Positions 1-6,445 of a stretch of DNA of 7,943 nucleotides are shown one piece after another. Below the pieces are notes generated by a model, which was not told the origin of the DNA, made no database searches, and saw only the letters and a program-made list of their open reading frames with translations. Position numbers and translations under genes: made by a program. This DNA comes from an uncultured Prevotellaceae bacterium. Its GTDB lineage: Bacteria > Bacteroidota > Bacteroidia > Bacteroidales > Bacteroidaceae. Position 1 is the first letter of the stretch. Each line of letters opens with the position of its first letter. The stretch lies in contig CALAVF010000382.1 of the NCBI GenBank assembly GCA_937892315.1, positions 1 to 7,943 of the forward strand, in the 5' to 3' direction.

Positions 1-21
1 GACGTTACGAGGAAGGCTTTT

Positions 22-2085
22 TTATGCTTTCTCCACCAGGATGCGTGCATCCACCGCAATCACGTCCCGCTCGTCAGCCAACAACGGGTTGATGTCCATC
101 TCCTTGATTTCGGTGGCGAAACGGAGAAGCGTGGAGAGACGGACGATGATTTCGGCATACTTGCGTTCGTTCACGCCCTGCTGTCCGCGGGTGCCCTTGA
201 TGATGCGGTAGCCTCGCAAGGAACGAATCATGCTGTACGCTTCTTCGTAAGACAGGGGGGCGAGACCACTCGACACGTCTTTGAGCACTTCGACGAAGAT
301 GCCTCCCAAACCACAGAGGACGACGTGACCGAAACGAGGCTCGTACTTGGCTCCGATGAAGAGTTCCGTGCCTGTGAGCATCTTCTGCACCATCACCGCC
401 GTGGCATCGGGAATCTGCATCATGCGGTCGAACTCCAGGGCGAGGTGGTCGGCGGTGCGGACATTGAGCGCCACGCCACCCACATCGCTCTTATGGACGG
501 GACCGACCACCTTTGCCACCACGGGATAGCCGCACCGCTCGGCAAAAGCCAAGAGGTCTTCTTTCTGATTGCTGACAAACTCGGGCACGGTGGGGATGCC
601 TGCACTTTCGAGCAATTCGTGTACGAGGGTGGGGGAAATGTAGCCGTTCTGGTGGATGCCGTCGATGATGCGGCGGATGCGAGGCACGTCCACGCCGTGA
701 ATCTCGATTTGCTGGTCGGCAGGTGCTGGGGTCTTCATCACCTGTGTGAGTGCTGTTGCCAGCACCACCTCGTCGGAGAAGTTGACGTGTCCCCGATGCA
801 GGAACTCATGCACTTCGGGGCCTGCCGTCGTGGTGCTGGGCAGGATGGGGAAGATGGGCTTCTTGCCCTCGGTGATTTTCTTGTGCAACACGTCGTAGGC
901 TTCGTATATCTTCACCAGCCCGGGTGTACCGAAGATGACCATGATGGCATCGATGTTGGGGAACTTCTGTTCGCAATAGTCGATGGCGATGCCCAGTTGT
1001 TCAGGTGTGCCTGTGGCAAGGATGTCGATGGGGTTTGCCACCGATGAACCCGGCAGGAGTTTCGACTTCAGTTCCTCTGCCACCTCGCCTTCCAGCGGAG
1101 GCACGTTCATGCCTCCTTTCGACAGGGCATCAGTCAGCATCACACCGGGGCCTCCTGCATGGGTGACGATGGCGAAGTTCTTGCCTGTGAAGCGGGGCAG
1201 CGTGAAGATGCACCCCACGGTGGTCAGTTCGTCGCGTGAGAAGCATCGCACGATGCCAGCCTTTCGGAAGAGAGCCTCCACGGCAGAGTCGCTGGAGGCG
1301 ATGGCACCCGTGTGGCTCGACGCGGCTCGGCTGCCATTCTCCGACGAACCAGCCTTGATGGCGGCGATGCGGCATCCCTTGCGGATGAGCGACGTGGCAT
1401 GGTAGAGCAACTTGTCGGGGTCGGCGATGTTCTCGATGTAGAGCAACTTGACGGGTGAATCAGCCTCGGGGTCGAAGTGCTCGTCCATGTACTGCAACAC
1501 GCCCTCCACGCCAATCTGCCTGCCGTTGCCGACCGACCACACGGAATTGAAGGGCAGACCTTTCGTGACGGCACTTTCGAGGATATATACCGCCGTGGCA
1601 CCCGAACTGGAGATGAAGTCCACACCCTTGGGGGTGAGGTGAGGGATGGGCTGTGTGAACACCGAGTGGTGCCAACGGTTCATCAAGCCGATGCAGTTAG
1701 GACCGATGAGGGCGCAGCCGTGCTGTTCGCAGGTGTCGAGAATGCGTTGTTCCAGTTCTGCTCCTGCTCGGGTCTCTTCGCCAAAGCCTGCCGAGATGAT
1801 GATGAAGGCTTTCACCTGCTTCTCGGCGGCTAACAGTTCCACATAGTCGGGACAGAACTTTGCCGCTACGACCAAGATGGCAAGGTCGGTGGGCGGCAGT
1901 TCGCTCACGTCGTGAAACACCTTGATGCCTTGCACCTCGTCTTCTTTCGGATTGACAATACGCAGCACACCCTGGTAGCCACCGCTGATGAGGTTACGCA
2001 CCACTGCACCGCCTGGTTTATGCACATTATTCGAGCCGCCAATGACGACGATGCTCTCTGGTTGTAAAAGTTGTTGGTTAATCAT
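22..2085 (-). CDS. Fused ADP-forming acetate/acyl-CoA ligase
   Basis: 687 aa, cytoplasmic. The family interconverts acyl-CoA + ADP + Pi and free acid + ATP + CoA through phosphohistidine intermediates, giving ATP by substrate-level phosphorylation. Domain order is that of the alpha-beta fusion: Rossmann CoA-binding domain (about 1-125, SIVVIGGSNN at 11-20), succinyl-CoA-ligase-like domain (about 150-290), linking ligase domain (about 300-450) and ATP-grasp domain (about 470-687). The first phosphoryl-accepting histidine fits His258 in SSHTGA; the ATP-grasp histidine fits His531 in VHKSDVGGV. GLGGIFVE (592-599) and EMDINPL (662-668) are also family hallmarks. The frame stays open upstream to 2334, but I chose the ATG at 2085 because the protein then begins at the conserved domain and a promoter lies just upstream, inside the would-be extension. 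The 5' leader has no Shine-Dalgarno sequence. Transcribed alone, divergently from the nrnA-like gene. Acid substrate (acetate, propionate, aryl acids) cannot be read from sequence. Confidence 0.93.
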   Translation of the reverse strand: MINQQLLQPESIVVIGGSNNVHKPGGAVVRNLISGGYQGVLRIVNPKEDEVQGIKVFHDVSELPPTDLAILVVAAKFCPDYVELLAAEKQVKAFIIISAGFGEETRAGAELEQRILDTCEQHGCALIGPNCIGLMNRWHHSVFTQPIPHLTPKGVDFISSSGATAVYILESAVTKGLPFNSVWSVGNGRQIGVEGVLQYMDEHFDPEADSPVKLLYIENIADPDKLLYHATSLIRKGCRIAAIKAGSSENGSRAASSHTGAIASSDSAVEALFRKAGIVRCFSRDELTTVGCIFTLPRFTGKNFAIVTHAGGPGVMLTDALSKGGMNVPPLEGEVAEELKSKLLPGSSVANPIDILATGTPEQLGIAIDYCEQKFPNIDAIMVIFGTPGLVKIYEAYDVLHKKITEGKKPIFPILPSTTTAGPEVHEFLHRGHVNFSDEVVLATALTQVMKTPAPADQQIEIHGVDVPRIRRIIDGIHQNGYISPTLVHELLESAGIPTVPEFVSNQKEDLLAFAERCGYPVVAKVVGPVHKSDVGGVALNVRTADHLALEFDRMMQIPDATAVMVQKMLTGTELFIGAKYEPRFGHVVLCGLGGIFVEVLKDVSSGLAPLSYEEAYSMIRSLRGYRIIKGTRGQQGVNERKYAEIIVRLSTLLRFATEIKEMDINPLLADERDVIAVDARILVEKA

Positions 2086-2118
2086 CGTAAAGAAAAAAAG
2101 GGTTAGTGAATGAATGCA

Positions 2119-2149
2119 CAAAAGTACGAGAAAACGGGGAAAGTTCAAA
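2119..2149 (-). promoter_or_regulatory. Bacteroidetes-type promoter of the acyl-CoA ligase gene
   Basis: Read on the minus strand, TTTG (2146-2149) is followed after 19 nt by TACTTTTG (2119-2126), matching the Bacteroidetes -33 TTTG and -7 TAnnTTTG consensus. Transcription would start near 2112, giving a leader of roughly 27 nt before the ATG at 2085. Confidence 0.75.
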
Positions 2150-2198
2150 GAGTTTTTTCCGAAAAGTAAAACATTGCCCTTTGAAAAATGTGCTTTCA

Positions 2199-2230
2199 TT
2201 TGGAAAATAGGGAGGAAAGGCTTATCTTTG
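2199..2230 (+). promoter_or_regulatory. Bacteroidetes-type promoter of the nrnA-GH97 pair
   Basis: TTTG (2199-2202) and TATCTTTG (2223-2230) are 20 nt apart and match the Bacteroidetes -33/-7 consensus. The predicted start of transcription near 2236 leaves a leader of about 12 nt before the ATG at 2248. This decides the start codon: the upstream in-frame ATG at 2188 would precede the promoter. The -33 elements of this and the divergent promoter are 49 nt apart, so a regulator bound between them could reach both. Confidence 0.78.
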
Positions 2231-2247
2231 CACAAAAGAAGAAACCC

Positions 2248-3285
2248 ATGTTGAAACAGAAAATAAGTCCGCAGGAAGTGGCGGCAGTGAAGAAGATTTT
2301 TGTGACGTGCAAGAATGTGGTGATTGTGTGCCACACGTCGCCTGATGGAGATGCGATAGGCTCATCTCTTGGATTGTACGAATATTTGAAGCGGAAAGGA
2401 AAGAACGTCAGCGTGATTGTGCCGAACTATTTCCCCGATTTTCTGCATTGGATGAAAGATGCGGACAAAATCATCATGTTCGAGCGTCAGAAGTCCTTGT
2501 CCTATAGCCTGCTGAAGATGGCAGACCTGATTTGCTGTCTTGATTTCAACGACATGCGGCGTATCGACGAACTGGGTGGGGCAATCGGCAAGATGCGATG
2601 CAAGCGGATTCTGATAGACCACCATCTGGATCCCGACAAGTCGAAGTTTGATTTTATCCTCTCCCGTCCTGAACTGAGCAGCACGAGCGAACTGGTGTTC
2701 CGTCTGTTGGATGCGATGGGCGAGAAGGATGTGCTGACCTTTGCGGCAGCCGAAGACCTCTATGCAGGCATGGCGACGGACACGGGCTTTTTCTCGTTCA
2801 ACAGTAACGACCCCGACCTTTTTGTCATCATCAGCGAACTGCTGAAGAAGGGCATCGACAAGGACTTGATAAACCGTCGCATTCAGAACAACTATTCGCC
2901 CGACCGCCTCCGACTGATTGGCTATGTGCTGTATGAGAAGTTGGAGGTCTATCCCGAACTGCACGCCTCGCTGTTTGCCATCCGAAAGGAGGAACTGACG
3001 CAGTTCCACTATCTGAAGGGAGATATGGAGGGCATCGTGAACATGCCGCTGCAAATCAAGGGACATAAACTGAGCATCTGTCTGAGAGAGGACACGGAGA
3101 AACCGCTCATCAGGGTGTCAACCCGTTCGGTGGATGACTTTCCGTGCAACGAGTTGTGTGCTCAGTTCTTCAATGGCGGCGGACACAAAAATGCGGCAGG
3201 AGGAACCCTCGAATGCTCGATGGACGAAGCCATCGAAATCACCAAGAAGGCTTTGGAGGCATGGAGTGAACAACTGAAAGCATAA
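2248..3285 (+). CDS. nrnA: DHH/DHHA1 phosphoesterase, NrnA-type oligoribonuclease / pAp phosphatase
   Basis: 345 aa, cytoplasmic, a normal length for NrnA. The family degrades 2-5 nt RNA fragments (and, in some members, cyclic-dinucleotide breakdown products) from one end and dephosphorylates 3'-phosphoadenosine 5'-phosphate, using Mn2+ bound by histidines and aspartates. Visible motifs: H29 and SPDGDAIGSS (31-40) as motif I; CCLDFND (96-102) as motif II; IDHH (123-126), the family signature; and MATDTGFFSF (175-184), whose Asp178 is a further metal ligand. The C-terminal DHHA1 domain has RVSTR (289-293) and GGGHKNAAGG (310-319), the substrate-binding glycine loop. All expected metal ligands are present, so it should be active. 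The ATG at 2248 was preferred over one at 2188 because the promoter lies between them. The GH97 gene follows after 21 nt with no terminator or clear promoter between, so the two are probably cotranscribed. The split between nano-RNase and pAp phosphatase activity is not readable. Confidence 0.92.
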   Translation: MLKQKISPQEVAAVKKIFVTCKNVVIVCHTSPDGDAIGSSLGLYEYLKRKGKNVSVIVPNYFPDFLHWMKDADKIIMFERQKSLSYSLLKMADLICCLDFNDMRRIDELGGAIGKMRCKRILIDHHLDPDKSKFDFILSRPELSSTSELVFRLLDAMGEKDVLTFAAAEDLYAGMATDTGFFSFNSNDPDLFVIISELLKKGIDKDLINRRIQNNYSPDRLRLIGYVLYEKLEVYPELHASLFAIRKEELTQFHYLKGDMEGIVNMPLQIKGHKLSICLREDTEKPLIRVSTRSVDDFPCNELCAQFFNGGGHKNAAGGTLECSMDEAIEITKKALEAWSEQLKA

Positions 3286-3306
3286 AAACCAAAAACTTTA
3301 CTGAAT

Positions 3307-5352
3307 ATGAAGAAAAACCTATTGCTTTTATCTCTGATGCTTGTTTCGGCAGGCATGAATGCCCAGGTGGCAAGTGTGGTCAGTCCTGATGGCAAACTCA
3401 AAGTGAACGTGGACGTGAAGGCTGGCAAGCCTGTCTATGAAGTGATTTACGACGGCAAGCAGATGCTCGACGAGAGTCCGCTGGGCTTTGTGGCAGACAA
3501 TGGCGACTTCTCCAAGGAGGTGTCTTTCGACAGCAAGAAAGAGGCACATCTGGAGTTCAACTACGACCTTCGTGTCAGCAAGTTCAGCCATGTGCATGTG
3601 GATGCCAACCAATTGGTGGTGACGCTGAAAAATGCCAGGGGGATGAAATACGATGTGGATTTTCGTGTCAGCAACAACGATGTGGCTTTCCGCTATGCCT
3701 TGCCCAACTACCCAAGTCGCCCCAACGGAAAGAAGTTCTCCATCCGCATCATGAGCGAGGCAACAGGTTTTGACCTTCCAAGCCAAACCACCACCTTCCT
3801 CACGCCGCAGTCGGATGCCATGATTGGATGGAAGGGTACGAAGCCCAGTTATGAAGAGGAATACAAGTTTGACGAGCCCATGACGACGAAGAGCCAGTAT
3901 GGGAAGGGCTACACGTTCCCCTGCCTTTTCCATGTGGGCGGATCAGAAACGGCAAATAGTAAATCGTCAAATGGTAAATCTTCTGATGCATGGGTGCTCA
4001 TCTCCGAAACAGGTGTCGATTCTCGTTATTGTGCGTCTCGTCTTTCCGACATGAAAGGTGATGGACTTTACACGGTGGAGTTCCCGATGGCAGAAGAGAA
4101 CAATGGTAACGGAACGGTGGAGCCTGCTTTCGCTCTCCCTGGCGTTACCCCTTGGCGTACCATCACCGTGGGCACTTCTCTCAAACCTATCGTTGAGACG
4201 ACTATTCCATGGAACTATGTGACACCTCGCTACGAGACCACTCATCAATATAAATATGGAAAAGGCACATGGAGTTGGATTGTTTGGCAAGACAATTCCA
4301 TCTGTTGGGACGACCAGGTGAAATACATCAAACTGGCGAAGGACATGGGCTATCAGTATGTGCTCATCGACAACTGGTGGGACAACAACATCGGCAAGGA
4401 CAAGATGACCGAACTGGTGAAGTATGCCCAAAGCCAAGGCGTTGACGTGTTCTTGTGGTACAGTTCCAGCGGCTGGTGGAACGACATCGAACAGGGTCCC
4501 ATCAACATCATGTCCGACCCGATTATTCGCAAACAATACATGCGTTGGATGAACGAGATTGGCGTGAAGGGCATCAAGGTCGATTTCTTCGGTGGCGACA
4601 AGCAGGAAACGATGCGTCTGTACGAGCAGATTCTTTCCGATGCCGACGACAACGCCCTCATGGTGATTTTCCATGGTTGTACCCTCCCTCGTGGATGGGA
4701 ACGCATGTACCCCAACTATGTGGGTTCTGAAGCCGTTCTGGCATCCGAGAATATCTATTTCTCTCAGCACTTCTGCGATGTGGAGGCACAGAATACCGCC
4801 CTCCATCCTTTCGTCCGCAATGCCGTGGGTTGCATGGAGTTCGGTGGCTGTTTCATGAATCGCCACATCAATCGTGGCAACACAGGAGGTAACACACGCA
4901 AGACTACCGACTGCCACGAACTCGCCACCTGCATCCTCTTCCAGAACCCTATCCAGAACTTTGCCATCACTCCCGAAAACCTCCCCACAGAGGCAACGAA
5001 AGACTTGGCTCCTAACGAGAAGGGTGCTCCTGCCCCTGCTCTCTGCATGGACTTCCTTCGTCAAGTCCCCACCACATGGGATGAAACCGTCTTCATCGAC
5101 GGCTATCCAGGCAAGTACTGCATCCTTGCCCGTCGCCACGCTGGCACATGGTACATCGCCGGCAACAACGCCACAGGTGCTCCCCTCACCCTCAAACTCA
5201 ACCTCCCCATGCTCCAGAAGGGTGACAAAGCAACCCTCTACAGCGACAACCTCAAAGACCGTGAGCCCCAAAAGTCCGACCTGAAGGTATCTAATCCCAA
5301 GGCTGTCTCCATCACCATGGCAGACCAAGGCGGTTTCGTCATCGTGAAGTAA
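3307..5352 (+). CDS. Exported GH97 family glycoside hydrolase (alpha-galactosidase/alpha-glucosidase type)
   Basis: 681 aa. A type I signal peptide is clear: Lys-Lys, a Leu-rich core (5-13), then GMNA-Q with likely cleavage after Ala19. There is no lipobox cysteine, so the product should be periplasmic. Order: N-terminal beta-supersandwich (about 20-295), catalytic (beta/alpha)8 barrel (about 300-575), C-terminal beta-sandwich (about 585-681), the GH97 (SusB-like) arrangement; the length is close to known members. Barrel landmarks are WSWIVWQDNS (322-331), YVLIDNWWD (351-359), GIKVDFFGGD (422-431) and YVGSEAVLASE (471-481). In GH97, an Asp at the end of this barrel strand (here Asp426) is the nucleophile of the retaining subgroup; inverting SusB-type enzymes lack it. 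Glu475 is a candidate acid/base. I therefore favour a retaining, alpha-galactosidase-like enzyme, but substrate is uncertain. No SusC/SusD or other carbohydrate gene is adjacent. Residues 217-226 are encoded by an unusual tandem repeat. No Shine-Dalgarno sequence; probably read from the upstream promoter. Confidence 0.93.
   Translation: MKKNLLLLSLMLVSAGMNAQVASVVSPDGKLKVNVDVKAGKPVYEVIYDGKQMLDESPLGFVADNGDFSKEVSFDSKKEAHLEFNYDLRVSKFSHVHVDANQLVVTLKNARGMKYDVDFRVSNNDVAFRYALPNYPSRPNGKKFSIRIMSEATGFDLPSQTTTFLTPQSDAMIGWKGTKPSYEEEYKFDEPMTTKSQYGKGYTFPCLFHVGGSETANSKSSNGKSSDAWVLISETGVDSRYCASRLSDMKGDGLYTVEFPMAEENNGNGTVEPAFALPGVTPWRTITVGTSLKPIVETTIPWNYVTPRYETTHQYKYGKGTWSWIVWQDNSICWDDQVKYIKLAKDMGYQYVLIDNWWDNNIGKDKMTELVKYAQSQGVDVFLWYSSSGWWNDIEQGPINIMSDPIIRKQYMRWMNEIGVKGIKVDFFGGDKQETMRLYEQILSDADDNALMVIFHGCTLPRGWERMYPNYVGSEAVLASENIYFSQHFCDVEAQNTALHPFVRNAVGCMEFGGCFMNRHINRGNTGGNTRKTTDCHELATCILFQNPIQNFAITPENLPTEATKDLAPNEKGAPAPALCMDFLRQVPTTWDETVFIDGYPGKYCILARRHAGTWYIAGNNATGAPLTLKLNLPMLQKGDKATLYSDNLKDREPQKSDLKVSNPKAVSITMADQGGFVIVK
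3954..3983 (+). repeat. Two-copy 15-nt in-frame tandem repeat within the GH97 gene
   Basis: AAATAGTAAATCGTC (3954-3968) is followed directly by AAATGGTAAATCTTC (3969-3983), 13 of 15 bases alike. It encodes NSKSS-NGKSS at residues 217-226, a hydrophilic low-complexity stretch between two beta-strand-like segments of the N-terminal domain, so it is likely a surface loop. The AT-rich wording stands out against the surrounding GC-richer codons. From memory, AAATnGTAAATC-type strings recur between genes in Bacteroidales; this was not checked. Confidence 0.7.
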
Positions 5353-5377
5353 ATGCTCATTTGATAACAACCAAACA

Positions 5378-5412
5378 AAAAGGCGAAGCACCCATATCGT
5401 GCTTCGCCTTTT
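5378..5412. terminator. Bidirectional intrinsic terminator between the GH97 and kinase genes
   Basis: Arm GGCGAAGCAC (5382-5391), 7-nt loop CCATATC (5392-5398), arm GTGCTTCGCC (5399-5408): ten perfect pairs, extended by four A-T pairs that give T-tracts on both strands. It lies 25 nt past the GH97 stop and 40 nt past the convergent kinase stop, so it can end both transcripts. A near copy is at 6398-6434. Confidence 0.9.
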
Positions 5413-5452
5413 CTATTTCTTGAAAATGGTTTGTCTTCCTCGAAGTTCATTT

Positions 5453-6229
5453 TCATTTTACAAATTTGACAATACAATCAATACATATCGGTTTTTCCGT
5501 CACCATGTCAATAAAGACATTGGCAGGATGCATATCTTCGAGTGCCAGACGGTCAGAGATGTAGTTCACGCCCTCCTGTCCGTTCCAGTTGTCACGAAAC
5601 CCTTTTCTGGCTACCATCTCGTCTATCTCATTCTGAGTCGCCAACCGAAGGCAGTTCACGTATGGCTGTGTAAGCACGATACGCATGAGTCCATCACTAT
5701 CGCGAGTGAACCCTATCACTTTCATTGCCGTCTCAGGGAAAAGGTAGTTGTGTAGCACGATGGCGTCAAGTGCCTTCTGAGTAGTGGAATAGATGGAGGT
5801 TCGTTCTTTTATCACAGACGTGTCACCTTCGCGATAATACACTTTCGCCTCTGCTCCTTGGGCTATCATAGGCCCAAATTCTGCCGTAAGAATCTGTTCA
5901 GAGTTGTCCTCCCATAGATTTGCAGCCTTTGCCCACTGTTCAATCAACAATTCTTGTCGCTCGTCTATTTCCCAGTTTGTTGGGCCTCCTTGGCAGCCTT
6001 TAGCATTGCAACCTGCTGTAATGCTTGCTGTCGCGTAGCATGCGATGATGGACGCCCCAATGAGAGGCGAACCTGCCGTGCAGAGTCCTGCATGCTCTGA
6101 TAGATTGAATCTAAAAAAATTTTCTGTCCCATCTTGGATATCCTTTACATAGTTATTAATTTCTTGTAATGCTGTATCAGCAAACCCTTCTTTGGCGATA
6201 ACATCGTATATATGTTGTAACCTGTTCAT
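5453..6229 (-). CDS. Stand-alone kinase-like protein related to the polyvalent-protein kinase domain
   Basis: 258 aa, no signal peptide or membrane segment. Residues about 86-258 resemble the small Ser/Thr/Tyr-kinase-like domain found in phage and mobile-element polyvalent proteins and in short Bacteroidales proteins: ERQELLIEQWAKAANLW (90-106) is the usual lead-in, AQGAEAKVY (123-131) a degenerate glycine-rich loop, VIKE (139-142) has the ATP-contacting lysine, LEDMHPANVFI (230-240) the catalytic-loop equivalent (Asp232, Asn237) and ICIDCIVKF (248-256) the metal-binding Asp251 in place of DFG. All key positions are present, so activity is plausible, though the target is unknown. Residues 1-85 match nothing I recognise; they carry Cys50, 64, 74 and 79 amid small residues. 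It has its own promoter about 28 nt upstream of the ATG and ends at a shared terminator, so it is a single-gene unit. No phage structural or conjugation gene is in view. Family assignment is from motif recall; function is inferred only. Confidence 0.78.
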   Translation of the reverse strand: MNRLQHIYDVIAKEGFADTALQEINNYVKDIQDGTENFFRFNLSEHAGLCTAGSPLIGASIIACYATASITAGCNAKGCQGGPTNWEIDERQELLIEQWAKAANLWEDNSEQILTAEFGPMIAQGAEAKVYYREGDTSVIKERTSIYSTTQKALDAIVLHNYLFPETAMKVIGFTRDSDGLMRIVLTQPYVNCLRLATQNEIDEMVARKGFRDNWNGQEGVNYISDRLALEDMHPANVFIDMVTEKPICIDCIVKFVK

Positions 6230-6256
6230 CTTCTTATTGCATAACTATTTTATTTG

Positions 6257-6287
6257 CAAAATTACGCGTTTCTGTGGAAATCTCAAA
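6257..6287 (-). promoter_or_regulatory. Bacteroidetes-type promoter of the kinase gene
   Basis: On the minus strand TTTG (6284-6287) and TAATTTTG (6257-6264) are exactly 19 nt apart, matching the Bacteroidetes consensus. Transcription would begin near 6250, about 20 nt before the ATG at 6229. Confidence 0.76.
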
Positions 6288-6316
6288 ATATTTTCGTGAA
6301 AAACATGTAGAAATCT

Positions 6317-6344
6317 AATTCCCAGTTCCCAATTCACAACTCTT
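6317..6344. repeat. Degenerate heptamer tandem repeat in the kinase-ATPase spacer
   Basis: Four consecutive 7-nt units read AATTCCC, AGTTCCC, AATTCAC and a weak fourth, AACTCTT. The rest of the 216-nt spacer (6230-6445) holds the kinase promoter, a 12-nt palindrome TTCATTAATGAA (6388-6399) and the terminator hairpin; I see no gene in it. Similar AATTCnC strings occur between genes in Bacteroidales as far as I recall, so this may be a fragment of a dispersed repeat. Confidence 0.5.
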
Positions 6345-6397
6345 CGCGGTGTGTCAATCCCATAAATGATTTGTCCCTCAATTCTTATTCATTAATG

Positions 6398-6434
6398 AAA
6401 AAAGGCGAAGCATCCACATCATGCTTCGCCTTTT
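6398..6434 (-). terminator. Intrinsic terminator of the AAA+ ATPase gene
   Basis: Arm GGCGAAGCAT (6404-6413), 7-nt loop CCACATC (6414-6420), arm ATGCTTCGCC (6421-6430), plus A-T pairs that on the minus strand give a run of six T residues (6398-6403). It starts 11 nt past the ATPase stop codon. It is nearly identical to the hairpin at 5378-5412; the loop-closing pair is T-A here and C-G there, so pairing is kept while sequence changed. Confidence 0.9.
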
Positions 6435-6445
6435 CCGTTTCTGCT

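Noticed and set aside
325..1047. 240-codon plus-strand open frame inside the acyl-CoA ligase gene
   Set aside because: Antisense shadow; its His/Cys/Asp-rich wording is typical of reverse reading of a GC-rich gene.
2086..2334. 83-residue N-terminal extension of the acyl-CoA ligase
   Set aside because: It crosses both divergent promoters and the start of nrnA; family homology starts at the ATG at 2085.
2362..3066. 234-codon minus-strand open frame inside nrnA
   Set aside because: Antisense to a gene with all catalytic motifs; no domain of its own.
3967..5391. Long minus-strand open frame of 474 codons antisense to the GH97 gene
   Set aside because: It mirrors the codon bias of a convincingly assigned gene, has no recognisable domain and no promoter; its 5' end lies in the terminator hairpin.
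5378..6434. Integron attC sites or transposon end repeats around the kinase gene
   Set aside because: The hairpins fit terminators at the proper distance from stop codons, no attC core motif or transposase is seen, and no target-site duplication could be recognised.
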